64,000 bases of DNA from Kuschelorhynchus macadamiae (GCA_030620095.1 JAUTXW010000951.1:40259-104258), one strand, 5' to 3'; positions 34,120-45,784 are shown, counted from the first letter of the stretch. Numbers and translations are program-made. The notes: generated by a model not told the origin, from the sequence alone.

Positions 34120-34149
34120 TGAAACTAAGTAAGGTGTTTGAATTGTGGT

Positions 34150-34870
34150 CTATTTACTCCTTAATAGTAGACCAAATACTGTGGGAAAACATTTAATAAA
34201 AAAGTAGTCGAGGAGCGTCAAGTCCGGAGACCGAGGTGGCCACTCTATTATACGCCTACGCCAATCCATCCAAACATTGTCTAAATACTCCCGAACATTC
34301 CGAGCAAAATGCGGTGGAGCACCATCCTGCTCAAACCATATTTCATCATTTGGTGCACCATTACCTAAAAAAAAAAAAACCAAGTTTATGATTCCATTCC
34401 ATTCCATTAAAAAAAAAGTTGCTTCGTTAAAAAAATAATTTGACAAACTTTAGATTGATATTGCAACGGTTTATCATGATTTCACAAAGTTCCAAACGCC
34501 TATCGTGATCATCCTCGGAGAGTACTTGCACCAAAATTATTTTGTATGGATAAAACTTGTCGGTTTTTAGAAGCTGATGTATGGACATCGTCATTTTCTC
34601 CTCCTAATGTTCGGGTAGAAATGTGCAGATTTTCTTCTAAATTGATTAGAACATTCAGAGCTTTGTCAGCATCTGTTGCGCTTTTAGGTCTGCCAGAACG
34701 TACAGCATTTTTTACCTTTCCAGTTTCTCGAAATTTTTTGTTAATTTTACTTATAGTAGATTTAGTTTATGGATTCCTGTTAGGATATTTGTCATTAATA
34801 ATGTTACAAATATCTTGCAGGATTCGCATTCTGTCCCCATAACCCAGTAGGTACAATTAAAATTTCAATT
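34150..34870 (-). pseudogene. Mariner-type transposase, broken
   Basis: Minus strand from the right arm: RMRILQDICNIINDKYPNRN, SGRPKSATDADKALNVLI, HISTRTLGGEND (helix-turn-helix), then NEATFFL (remains of the first-Asp TDEATF block, Asp changed to Asn), EIWFEQDGAPPHFARNVREYL (second Asp intact) and WPPRSPDLTLLDYF (third Asp intact). A large part around the first Asp is deleted and frames shift. Inactive. Confidence 0.75.
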
Positions 34871-35329
34871 CGTTAGGTTTCAGTTAAACAATCCATTTTT
34901 GTAAACCAACAAAACTGACGTTGTCAAACATATCGGATAACCTTTTGTGTGTAGTAAGTATCGAGAACTTTACGCAGATTTTAAAAAAGTAATATAAGGT
35001 GTAAAAAAGGTAAAAAAATAATTTTCTTTTTGTAACAGAAAAACGTTGAACTTGGCAACAATGCGAAAATCTCCATGGGATCCGGCAAAATGTCATACCG
35101 AAGTGTACATAATTTTCATTAAATTCATTTAAGCGATACCTGAGATATTTCGCCGTTTCCTTACTTTTGTTATACGATGTGTAAGTTTGTTTCCATGCCT
35201 CAATTGCATTAGATAAAGAGGCACTTTGTTGAATCATACCAAGTGACACAGAGATTGGTTTAAAAAGTTTTCAAAAATCTTCAGTCGTTCTTTTGATATA
35301 AATATTCGTTTTTTTTTTTTATTGAAAAA

Positions 35330-35640
35330 TCACTGAATCATTGTCATCTTTGCATTCTTCGCAAATTTACGAAGTTTTGGCGACTCATCGATATAAATTT
35401 CCAAACAATCGGAAGCTGTATTCCACTGAACATCTTGTGGTAATATTAGCTTCTTGTCTCCTTTTTGTTTGCCAAATGGTTTTACCATTTCCACTACATG
35501 ATCTTTTACATGTCTGAGTTCTAAATTCTTGGAAAGCAAAATCAATATATGAGCAGGGCATCCAAATGTAAAATTGAAGTATTCCAGTGCTTCCATAATT
35601 TTTTTTCGCACACTGTTCATATTTACTGGGTTACCTGTAG
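35330..35640 (-). pseudogene. hAT transposase internal fragment
   Basis: A 96-codon minus frame with FGCPAHILILLSKNLE (C-x-AH-x-L-x-LL block) and VQWNTASDCLEIYIDESPKL (the RW block with the Arg changed). It is separate from, and opposite to, the complete hAT element beginning at 35735. No catalytic Asp is visible in the fragment. Confidence 0.6.
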
Positions 35641-36109
35641 CAAAACTGGTAACTATAACATTTTATTCATTTCTACCTTTTTTTTTTTTAATTAAACCAA
35701 TAGCCATATATGCCAGGTACTGCGCCCTGGGGGGCAGGGTTGGGTAACGACATGTAGAAAATTAATTTTCTTCGCGTATGTAGAAAATTGCGTAGAAAAT
35801 GTAAAATATTAAGTAGAAAATAAATAATATCCGAGTACACGTACAATAATTATTTTAGTTTATTATAATATGTTTTGTCGCATTAAAACTTTCTTTCTGG
35901 ATATTTTTATTAATTATCATAAGTGTTTAAACGCCCTATTCGTTGACAGACGACAAAATACATTGATGTCGCCGGCGTATATTAGTCGTCAATTTACCCA
36001 TCCTCAGCAACTTCTGGACTGCACAGAAAGTTATTTTAAGAGTCACTGTCGTTTTGTTGTTCTGTGTATCTAAAAATTGATTGATTAATCGTTGTTATAA
36101 TATCAAACA

Positions 36110-38790
36110 ATGGCTGGGCGACCAAAACATGATTTTTGGGGAAAATACGAATTCCCAGAAATAAAGGTAAAAGGAAAAAATGCTTGTTTCTGCAATTACT
36201 GTAAGAAAACATTGAAAAATACTGCAAAACAAAGACTTTTTGCACACAGAAATGTTTGCAAGACGCCAATAAAATCAAGGGATGATATACTTCAAATTTC
36301 TTCAGAGGAGTCAAATGTAGATGCAGATAGTGACGGTGCGGATAATATTCCCTTAAGTAAACTTGCAACGCTTGGAAATAGGATAAATATAATTTCTCCA
36401 ATCTCAGAAAAAAGAAATAATACATCTTTTGCAACTCACTTTGATTGCGATGATCAACAAACACCTGATACCCAGGGTGAGAGTTCCGCTATTCCTTCTG
36501 CCCTTGATTCGTTTTTGAACCGGCAATCAACATCATTGGCATCTACCTCTTCTGTGAGCTCTATGCAAAATAAGGTAGGTAGATGTTTTATTAGCAGCCA
36601 AAGTGATTTTCAGTGGTGCCTAGAGTAAGAAAAATATGGTAGGGAATTTTTTGCGATGCAAATTATAACCGATTTTAAAACAAGCAAAAGTGAGGCAGTA
36701 GCTTTTTGTTAGTTCAGTGTTCACTAGTAGGAAAACTGTTTATAGAGTTACAAAACTTTGAAATGTTCTCTTAATAAAAAAAAAAGGTGTGTTCGTGTGT
36801 TTGCTTGGCATAGGGAGCTAGATAGTTAAGTAGATATGTTCATAAGTAAAAAAACCTCGGTATACCTACCTATACACAATAAACTAACAATTTCAGACCG
36901 CCCAGTTCAAAAATCAATAGAATAGTTCGTAGACAGGCGGGGCTACCATTCTTAAAAACCCGAAAGTATTTAATTCACTGAGTTTTATTATTATTATTAT
37001 TTTTTATTATTATATATGTTATTATTACATTTATTTAGTTTTATTAGAAACTTTTAGATCCACCTTCCGTTTGCGCCTAGGAAAGGGATGACGTGATGTG
37101 GGCTTTGGCGAACGGGTATTGCTTAGACTATACTATTTTGTGTCGCTCCCTCGTACGTATTTTGCCCATAGCATATTCTATTTCTCTCTATTTGTTAAAA
37201 TATCTTTGCTTTAATTTTCCGAAATTGCTTGGTGTTGTTTGTGTATTCCGGGTTAAAAAGAAATAGATGCATATCGCACGAAAATATTACGAAATAAGGT
37301 ATAAGTTGCAAGCCAATGTGTTTCATTTAAAATGTTACTTTCGCATTTTTCTTAAGTTAAAATGTGTATTTTTTGGGAGGGATTGCCCATTTGCCAATTG
37401 CCTTTATGATGATAAAGCAGCCACTATTGATTTTTGTGATAACTGTGGTTGGCCTTTCTTTGACAATAGCACATTGACTTTCTATGGAGCAAGAAAATTT
37501 GAATATGGCTCTATGTGAGTTTATGTTCGGATGTAATAGACCTTTCTCGGTTGTTGAATCTGACCATTTTAAAAAAGGTGTTAAACTTTTGCGCCCATCG
37601 TATAAGTTGTCCACGAGAAAACCATTATCATCAACTTTGCTTTCAAAGTGCTACGATAATTGTAAAAAAATCTATTAAAAATTTTGATCAAGAATCTGTT
37701 ATTCTTATTGATGGATGGAAAAACTCATCAAGTAACTCAAAAAACGTTGTTTGTCTAATTTACAATGTTGATGGTGACATAGCATTTTTGGAATCATTTA
37801 ATTTAACAGGTGAGAAAGAAACTGGGGACAAACTGCAAGAAATTGTTGAAAAGTGTGTAGTTTTAGCAAAAGAAGTTTATAACACTAATATATATGCGAT
37901 CTGGTCGGACCAGATCGCATATATATTATCATTTATGATATACAAACTGTAATAGTTATACAGCCAATTTACTAGCAAAAGAATTAGTATCCGAAAATAT
38001 TGCTGGGACGATCTAGTCTGTTTTAAAAAAATTTTCCTCACCTGACCTTGAAAACGCTTGATTAAAATTAGGCGGTAAAAGTGTAATTTTAGCTGGTGAA
38101 ACTCGGTGGTGTTCGTTTAGAGACTCATTTGTAAATTATCTAGAGAACTTGAAGCCAATGCGAACAATAATTGCTGAAGCGACTACTTTTAAACAGAGCA
38201 TAACAAAACTAGTATTTGACGAACATCTAAATAAGCAAGCTGAAGATAGTGTGACATTGTTTGATCCAGTTTGCAAACTTATTAACAAATTACAATGTAC
38301 TGAAGCCTCAATCGCGGATGCAGAAGAAGAATGGATGCTATTAAGCCTTCCTGAAGGTTTTGATGAATATACACCATGCCTTAAAAAACGGCAAAAGATG
38401 GCTTTCAATTTGTTTTCATTAGCCGCTAATTACTTGCACCCTGTTTACTGTTAAATCAAATTAAAGAAGTTAATGATTTTTTTAATAGACAATTTAGACA
38501 CGGAAGGACTGGATGGTCTTCAAGATTTTAAAAACAATCGAAATTTATTTCGAAAACTAAATGAGAAAAGCATTACAAAAGTTCGAACTTTTTGGGAGTT
38601 AGCAGAAAATCATTGTCCTTTTCTATCCAGACTGGCGATTAAGCTAAACACAATTCCAGCATCTTCAGCTCAGCTAGAAAGACTTTTCCAATTGGTCGTT
38701 TGTTCACTCTCCTATCCGAAACCGGCTCACTGAGGAAAATTCGAAAATGCTAACTTATATTTATTATAATTTGAAGATAAGAGACAGTAA
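36110..38790 (+). pseudogene. hAT transposase with BED finger, broken
   Basis: The first frame (36110-36573) has a BED-type zinc finger: FWGKYEFPEI, CFCNYCKKTLKN and the HRNVC His/Cys pair, then a Ser/Asp-rich linker ending at a possible donor (AAG/GTAGGT at 36573-36574). Later segments: GCNRPFSVVESDHFKKG and LLRPSYKLSTRK (37535-37620), ILIDGWKNSSSN (first catalytic Asp, about 37710), ETRWCSFRDSFVNYLENL (the R-W block, about 38100), then FWELAENHCPFLSRLAIK and AQLERLF (C-terminal dimerisation domain, 38595-38690). Frameshifts and a palindromic lesion at 37886-37928 disable it. Confidence 0.8.
37886..37928. repeat. Perfect 43-bp palindrome in the hAT gene
   Basis: 21-base arms (TAATATATATGCGATCTGGTC and its exact complement) around a single G. 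It falls where hAT transposases usually continue SDNA after IYAIWSD, and it replaces that continuation with a mirrored copy that leads to a stop. It looks like a snap-back or templated insertion. Confidence 0.9.
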
Positions 38791-39499
38791 TCGATCTGAG
38801 GACTATTAAAATATTTTTTTTTCAAGGCTGTAGAAAAAATGTTTGATTTTTATAAGTTTTGATTTTTTTTTGTAATTTTTGCCAAAGAAGCTTTGTAGAC
38901 TGTATACATTTAATAATTAATAATTATTGTAGGTGGTAGTACTCGTAGTTCTTACCTTTATTATTACTGTTTGGTGTAGGGGTTATCATCTTTTTTTGTT
39001 CTTAGTCTTACTTTTAAAAACTGTTTCTGATGAAACCTAAAACATATTATTTTTCTAGCTTTAATGACATCATTATCCATTTTTTTAATAATAAATAACA
39101 ATAATTGGAGATACTGTTAGTAGTTTATTTCTTAGTTTATTCTAATAGTCTTTTTTCACCTATTTAAAATAAATATAAACACAAAAATCGGCTTTTAATA
39201 TACAAAAACAATTTCTACGTGTAGAAAATATGCTAGAATATTCAAAATTTTCTACCTACCCAACCCTGCTGGGTGGTGACCGGAAGTAGAAAAACACTAC
39301 TTTCATCTTCCATTGTCAAAGCTGCGCATATTGTAGGCTCGTTGTAAATATTGAACTAATCGATAGACATACAAAGGCACTGGCCGAATAATGTCTTAAA
39401 CGATTCTGATTTGTTTTTTTCTAAAAAAGTTGCTCCGCTGAAATGTGACAATAATATACTGTATGTAACGATTTATTTAAAAAATTGTCTTTATTTCAG

Positions 39500-39771
39500 G
39501 AATACAAAACAGCCCGGATCATGTTTCAAGTCCGGAACCGTCTCTTTCGCCTAACATAAGATTAAAACCGCCCGCTCATATCAAAGAGGAACAACCCAAG
39601 AAGGCGGCGACTCCCACCATTTTAGAAACACGAACTCAAAGTAAAACGGCAAAAAACGAAAAAATCTCCAGAAACGCATCCCAGGAACGGTACTCAAGAC
39701 GAATCGTTTCCCAGGAGAAGCAGGCCAGAAGTGCGTCACAGGACAAGACTGAAGTAAAGGATGAATTACAG
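39500..39771 (+). CDS. ash1: Host gene exon 3, Ash1-like protein
   Basis: Acceptor TTATTTCAG, donor TTACAG/GTATTA. It completes the split Gly codon (G + GA) from exon 2 and ends in phase 0; about residues 235-325. The peptide is NSPDHVSSPEPSLSPNIRLK, then the start of a Ser-Gln-Glu-Lys tract (NASQERYSR, VSQEKQARSASQDK) that expands in exon 4. Composition is basic and disordered, with no globular domain. Its position 231 bases after a hAT insertion means the branch point lies close to transposon sequence. Confidence 0.75.
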
Positions 39772-40231
39772 GTATTATTTATGTTTTGTTTTTCTACTAG
39801 TTATCTAGTAGTTCTTAGTATTAGGGTTCCCACTCACTCCCTACATTTACCCTAATTATAACCATGGTCTCTTAAAGTTGGTATTTTTATGATTTTCACT
39901 TATAATATCGATAATGCTGCAGAATTTCCTGTTATTATAGTCTGTTTCAGAAATGTATAGAGTAATACAACTTCATTAGGTATGCAAAAGGACTACAGGG
40001 TGACCCGTTAATAATTTATGCCACTTCCATAGTTTGGCATTGATCTCTGCAAAATTCTTTCTTTTCATCGAGTCCAAGTAGTACCACCCTGTTTTGGGTC
40101 AATTTATAAGCTTTGCCTGTTGTTATCCGTTTATAAACACTGAAAATGGTACACCAAAGGCGTACGGTTGGATACTTATAGAAAAAATTGTTAATTTAAC
40201 GAAATTTTAATATTAACAAAAAAAATATATG
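39772..40231. other. Intron sequence after exon 3
   Basis: Contains a CTACAGGGTGACCCGTTAA at 39993 and an ACCACCCTGTTTT at 40082, ends of a short element of about 100 bases. No gene. Confidence 0.45.
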
Positions 40232-41156
40232 TACAGGGTGTCCGGATTTGGTTGCAAAAGCAGGGTATCTCGCTTATTTTTAAAAATAGAACCTTGCGGT
40301 TTTCACGAACCTGCGCTAATTTTTTGTGAAACTCATGAAGCCGTAAACAAAATTTTCGTAGCCTTCTTCGTTTATGATATACAGGGCGAAATAGAAAATT
40401 TTGTATTTTGGGATCCCCCTCGTATCTCGGTTATCCTTTAACTTCACGCAAAGGGAAAAATTGCTGCTTATGCAGTTTTTTACGCTGGATCCAGTGGCGT
40501 AGGCATATTTTTCATTTCAGTTGTTATTTTTTAGATATGACCCAAAGTTGTGTTTTTTTAAATGGGACACCCTATATATTTGTCCAGAAATTGATTTGTC
40601 CTTTTAAAAGCTTCTCAAAAATATATAATAGTACGGGTCTATTTTAATAAACAACAACAAAAATCCTAATTTTTATAATTATCCCAAATTTTGCAGTAGG
40701 CCATGCAAAACGATGCCGTTTTCTTTTGTTTTCTTGGAAGCAAATGACATTTCCCAATTTTGTAAGCGTATATAAAATATAGCGCTAGTTTTTTGCATTT
40801 ATTTATTGTGTAAAAATATATTTGTATTTAAAAAAACACAACTTTGGGTCATATCTAAAAAATAACAACTCAAATGAAAAATATGACTACGCCACTGGAT
40901 CCAGCGTAAAAAACTGCATAAGCAGCAATTTTTCCCTTTGCGTTAAGTTAAAGGATAACCGAGATACAAGGGGGGTCCCAAAATGAAAAATTTGCTATTT
41001 CGCCCTGTATCTCATAAACGAAGAAGGCTATGGTAATTTTGTTTACAGCTTCATGAGTTTCACAAAAAATTAGGTCAGGTTCGTGAAAACCTCAAGGTTC
41101 TATCTTTAAAAGTAAGCGAGATACCCTGCTTTTGCAACCAAATCCGGATACCCTGC
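40232..41156. repeat. Large inverted repeat, about 330-bp arms
   Basis: Arms 40232-40561 and 40830-41156 are near reverse complements. The left begins TACAGGGTGTCCGGAT and the right ends ATCCGGATACCCTGCA. Internal TATACAGGGCG and GGGACACCCTATATA blocks show that shorter ACAGGG-type elements are nested inside. No coding sequence. Transcribed as intron RNA it would form a long hairpin with a loop of about 270 bases. Confidence 0.8.
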
Positions 41157-41356
41157 ACAGGGTCTGCCATTGAGGAGAAAAACGGTTTTTTTTGACTTTC
41201 CCCGTATTTCTCAAGACATTCAAAATAGCCAATCGATGTATTTTAGCTTGGAGAATTCGAAAATCGTACCAAAAAATAATTCAATGAGAAACAAAAAACT
41301 TACACACCCTATATATTATTATATTTTTGGATTTTATGGTCAATTGGTCAAAAGTG

Positions 41357-41762
41357 TTTTTAATAAGGGTACTATATGTCTATCTTCAACTATTTTTGAT
41401 TTATTGATCTTTGAAAATTGACATTTTTGCTTCTCTGAGCCGTGATAGCACCTGAACGGTTGGACCTAGAGCAAAATAACTTTCACATTCCTATCTTAGT
41501 TTTTGATGATGCCAGTCAAACAAAAAAACGGAAATTAATTTGCTATCTATCTAATTGAATATATTCATATGCGTTCATTTTTTGTTTTGACTGGCATCAT
41601 AAGATAGCTTATCAAAAACTAAGATACGAATGTGACAGTTATTTTGCTCTAGGTCTAACCGTTCAGGTGCTATCACGGCTCAGAGAAGCAAAAATGTCAA
41701 TTTTCAAACATTAATAAATCAAAAACAGTTGAAGATAGACATATACTACCCTTACTAAAAAA
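41357..41762. repeat. Second inverted repeat, about 175-bp arms
   Basis: Arms 41357-41529 and 41577-41762 with a loop of 47 bases. Blocks such as GACCTAGAGCAAAATAACT, GCCGTGATAGCACCTGAAC and TGATGCCAGTCAAA recur inverted. Typical of a foldback short element. No protein. Confidence 0.8.
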
Positions 41763-41799
41763 CCTGGGGTGCTACATCCTTGGCGTAAGTTTTTTGTTT

Positions 41800-42065
41800 C
41801 TCATTCAATTGTTCCATTTTGTTTCGCCATATTGGATTTTTACCAAAATGTTAACAGGTCATCTCCATATGACCCTTAACTTTCGACAAAAATTTGAAGT
41901 CAATCGGGTAGGTAGTCTTTAAGCTATGCTGCGAAGACAGACGGATTTCAGAAAACATATTTTTCGACATCTAGGGACCCTAAAACGTGAAGGTCTGAAA
42001 AATCTCTGAGGGTGGTTTTTGTTTTGCACGATTACAATACTTCTCTTTTACGAGGATTGTAAAAA
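41800..42065. repeat. CCGCCATTTTG-family repeat fragment
   Basis: CCATTTTGTTTCGCCATATTG, TTTACCAAAATGTTAACAGG, GAAGTCAATCGGGTA and the TTTTTCGACATCTAGGGACC block match the 3' unit of the family at 10046-10590. Confidence 0.7.
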
Positions 42066-42995
42066 GTTTCCCATTTGTTGCATAGTTCTTTGGATAATGG
42101 AGTATTTAAAAATATATTAGAATTTTCGATAAAATATTTTAATTTAAATTTGTAAAATCGGATTCTTGTCGAATTAATATAATTTTTGACTTTCTTTATG
42201 AAACAGACAATGGGTTAATACTATGGCATGTCATAACTTTTTTAACCACAGTATTTGTATTTGTATTTCAAACTTTTGTCATGATTTGTTTGTAATTTGT
42301 CTATTACAGGACAACCTAAATCGTGCTGTGCTAGTTTGGCATTAAACTGGTCTATAATATGAGCTTCAACCAATGTAAACGGTAATATTTGTTTGCGTAC
42401 AACACAGCTTGCGTAAACAAAGGACCTTGTTAAGTGTGTAACACAACGTGAGATGTTTAAGCAGTAATGTCAGTTCAGTTTGTGGTATCATGTATATTAA
42501 CAAACATATGAGACGTAGAATCAAGCCCCGCTGAGTTCATTTTTTTGTTCAGACTGGCAAATTAAGCAACAAAATTATCTTCCAAATGCATTAAGAGTAA
42601 TTAATAACCAACATCATATCTAGAAACTCTTTCAAAGCAACTCTTCAACTCAATTTTGGTTCTTCAGTAATAGGCGGTTTGATATATGTGTAAGGCTAAA
42701 GTGACGGACTCTTGACGACCATTATTTATTTCTAATGGAATTCTTACGTTGACTCGTATTTTTGTCTTGGAATCTGCTTGTATGATGCACCAGAAATTTA
42801 AAGTTTTAATTAACAGCAACTCTATCCACAATACGCGCTCTTCACATAGTATTTCTTTTACTATCCCTTCGTCTGCATAAGCCCCAAATTAAATCATTTA
42901 TAATAGTAAAAGAATTTTTAATCATCTTTCGCTAGATTTGAGACAGGAACAAAATGAAAGGGTGTTTAGAAAGAAATTAAAGTCACTGCTTTATG
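42066..42995. other. Intron sequence, unassigned
   Basis: No clear gene. The stretch 42890-42985 reads IFNHLSLDLRQEQNERVFRK on +, similar to a LINE C-terminal tail, but is too short to assign. Confidence 0.4.
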
Positions 42996-43160
42996 CTGGA
43001 CAATTGCTTTTAAGCAAGGAAATTTCGCCTAATTTTCAAGCTCGATATTTTTGGAACCCGGTTTTCACGGGCTGACAGATTGACTTTTTGTGAAAAAATT
43101 TGCCATTTTCAAAATTTTTTTACTATCAATTTTTTTTAATATAGGGTGTTAAGTAATTTG
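42996..43160 (+). pseudogene. 3' end of a mariner-type element, + orientation
   Basis: TTTCGCCTAATTTTCAAGCTCGATATTTTTGG and the block GGGCTGACAGATTGACTTT match, in inverted orientation, the 3' end of the transposase and end sequence at 45785-45965. It encodes the C-terminal PNFQARYFWN motif. The two 3' ends face each other across the CACT element at 43257-45496. Confidence 0.65.
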
Positions 43161-43256
43161 GTTCGGAATATTTTAAGTTTCTCAGTGGCATTAATAATCG
43201 GTAATTTCTATTGCTAATAAAATGCCATTAATAAATTATTCCGAAAATAGGCGATA

Positions 43257-45496
43257 CACTGGCCGACAAAAAAAAATATTTTGGTTGTAACACAAATCAG
43301 AATAGCATAATCTAATAGAATGGACCTAACCAAATACGAAAAATGACAAATAGAAAGTTGTAGCACGTAGGGTTTTCTTGTTAGAGTTGTAGAACCATAT
43401 CGAATGTTACGATACTTAATATCTATAGAAAAAATTATTTCAGAAAATTCTTAACCCTGTTTATTGACTATGTTTACAATTTTCGCCTATTAAACATACC
43501 ATACATCTAAGAAAAAAGCAAACGAGAAAAATATTAACTTAAAACACTAATTAAACTTTATTTTTTCCGTTTGTAAGGTGTCCTATCTTCAAAAACCAAC
43601 AGTATTCACCCATCATGGCTGGATCCCATCGTCCTTGGTACCGAATTTCCATTGTTCTGATATCTTGGTGAAACCTTTCACCCTGCACGTCACTATCAAG
43701 TCCCAAATTTTTAGGAAAAAATGACAGATGGGAATGGAGGAAGTGAATTTTTAATGACATTCTGGCACCAAGCGCTTTATATCTAAGAGGTCATTAATTA
43801 ATTGTTCATAATTTTCGTCCATATTGTTGCCTAAAAATCCTCTTACTACAGTAACAAATTAATTCCATGCTCTGAGTTCCTGCCTGGTAAGCTTTTCCGT
43901 GAAATTGGCATCATCCAGCAGTTTTCTGATTTGTGGCCCAATAAAAATGCCTTCTTTTAATTTGGCATCACTTAACTGTGGAAAGTCTTCACAAAGTTTT
44001 TCATCAGCCCAAGTTTAATGTGAAGAGGAGGCAAAAGGACATTTTTGGGATCAACAAGAGGTATAAATTTAACATTTTGAGATCCCGGTTGAAATACGCT
44101 TCTTTCTGGCAAAATTTTTGTTACATAATGCTGATTTATTGCACGACTGTCCCATAAACAAAGAAAACAGCAATATTTTGTAAATCCCCCTGAAGTCCCA
44201 CTAAAATCGCTATAACTTTTAAGTCCCCACATATCTGCCATTTATACCTATTGTAGTTTATTTTATCCAAAATCGTGCGCATATTTTCATCATTTTCTTT
44301 CATTGCAACTGAATGGGCAACTGGTATAGAGGGTTTTCGATTTCCATTATGCAATAACACAGCTTTTAAGCTATATTTTGATGAGTCTATGAATAAGCGC
44401 CACTCACGGGGAGAATGTTCAATATCAAGTTGCTCTATTAAACTGTCTATATCAGTACACGCGCACAACGAATTTTCTCTACTTTTTCATTTCAGAAAAC
44501 ATAGCATTTCTTTTTCTGAAATTCGTAATTTTAGTTTCTTTGGCCAATAGGTTCCATTCCTTAAGACGGGAACCCAGAATTTCTGACTGTTGCTTGGATA
44601 ACCCCAAATCACATACTAAATAATTTAATTCACTTCGAACAATCAAATGTGGCTCTCCGGAACTTGGACCTGTGGTAAAAGTGGGATCAGTGCACTGTTC
44701 TTCTGAGCTGCCTGATGATGCTTTATCTCCATTATCTCCCAAATCAATAGCTTGCCAATTTAAAGGCGCAATCGGCACTGGCAAATTTGCATATGAGGAA
44801 CAGGTCGTATGGCAGATTGCAAATTTGGATATTTTATATTGTGTTTTTCTTTTTTGGAATAAACTTCAGTCTTCGTCAAGCAAAAATAATAATCGTCAGA
44901 ATGATTGGTGGGTTCTCGCCATACCATTGGAACTGCAAAAGGCATACTTTTTCTCTTTCCCTTCATCCACTGCACCAATGATACACAACTAACACAGCAC
45001 ACATGGGGAGCCCACCGCTTATCTTGATTCCCAATTAACACACCAAAATATTTAAAGTAGACTTTTTTTCACTTTTTCGGAAAATGGCCTGGCTTGTGAT
45101 TTCACCTGAAATTCTCCACAAATATAACAAAATTTGTCAGGAGAAATTTGGCAACTTCGGCGCGTTTGACTCGACATTCTCGTCTTCACATATACTTGCT
45201 TATCGATACACAGAGAACCACTCAATTCGAAACTCAACAGAACAGTGATGTTTAACGTTTATTTTATGTCTAATGTTGTAAACAACCCAGTCTAGGTAAT
45301 TTTTCCGTTGTAAAATGGACCCATTTTAGCCGCCCCACAATAAAATTGTTTACCTGCCAATATAAAAGGTTCTAATTAGGCTATTAAAAAATGGTACGTA
45401 TTAGGGCTTTTCGAATTTTTTTTTTATTATTGGGATGGTATTTCGATTGTGAAAATAATGAGCTGGCCTGTGTTAGAAACATCTTGTCGGCTAGTG
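43257..45496 (-). mobile_element. CACT-ended DNA transposon, copy C (diverged relative of A and B)
   Basis: The ends CACTGGCCGACAA (43257-43269) and CACTAGCCGACAA (45484-45496, reverse complement) agree at 12 of 13 positions. 2.24 kb, the same size as copy A, with one gene on the minus strand. CACT[AG] ends recall the CMC (CACTA/Chapaev) superfamily. No convincing target duplication is seen (ATA on the left, CAT on the right). It lies in host intron 3 and separates two inverted mariner 3' ends. Confidence 0.8.
43551..45177 (-). pseudogene. Transposase-like gene of the CACT element, copy C (broken)
   Basis: ATG at 45177. The N-terminus has ISPDKFCYICGEF and WAPHVCCVSCVSLVQWM (two CxxC pairs, ZAD-like), then KRKSMPFAVPMVWREPTNH and a Cys pair in YYFC. 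The helical segment LNYLVCDLGLSKQQSEILGS is followed by EWRLFIDSSKYSLKAVLLHN, WQICGDLKVIAILVGLQG, GFTKYCCFLCLWDSRA (CxxC), LLPPLHIKLGLMKNFVK, MSLKIHFLHSHLSFFPKNLG and VQGERFHQDIRTMEIRYQG. Compared with A and B the protein differs at many sites but keeps the candidate DDE positions (FIDSS, CGDLK, GERF). Frameshifts near 44150 and 43880 break it. Confidence 0.75.
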
Positions 45497-45784
45497 CATT
45501 AGTACGCCACTGGACACCACATTAGTTTAGTTTTTTTATTAAAAATAAGTCAGGATATCGTAGGGTATATCAGACAGCAGCAAAAGATGTAATATACGGG
45601 TTGGTTTAGGTGCTTAAAAGTTGAAAAAAATTGGAGGTTATGGAAAAAAATCGATATTTTTAAAGTCGGGTATAAAAATTTTGAGAAATAACTTTTTTTG
45701 TAGAAGATCATTGATTAAAACGGCGCATGGAAATGAAATTGAAAAAAAATTCTCGGAACGTTACACACATTCAAAATTGAGATA
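45497..45784. other. Spacer, unassigned
   Basis: AT-rich, no coding or repeat signal that I can name. Confidence 0.45.

Larger units (their letters stand above)
33582..35006. mobile_element. Second mariner-type transposon with long inverted arms
   Basis: Left arm 33582-33987 and right arm 34677-35006 are inverted copies; the left has an insertion of about 75 bases near 33637-33712. Both contain a GGGTTATGGGGACAGAATGCG block and the start of the transposase. The ends (AACATCCTATATTATG and ACACCTTATATTAC) are related. The centre holds the catalytic part on the minus strand only. The same layout is seen at 15907-17847 and 62128-63955. Confidence 0.65.
35735..39268 (+). mobile_element. hAT transposon with terminal repeats and 8-bp target duplication
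   Basis: The left end CAGGGTTGGGTAACG and the right end (reverse complement CAGGGTTGGGTAGG) form a terminal inverted repeat with a 12-base perfect core; GTAGAAAATT follows shortly inside both ends. Flanks CTGGGGGG (35727-35734) and CTGGGTGG (39269-39276) match at 7 of 8 positions, the duplication length typical of hAT. 3.5 kb long. It inserted 231 bases upstream of host exon 3. The near-intact duplication suggests a relatively recent event. Confidence 0.85.

Noticed and set aside
42890..42985. LINE C-terminal tail
   Set aside because: Only about 30 residues resemble it and the reading merges into a mariner end; too weak to annotate as a gene piece.
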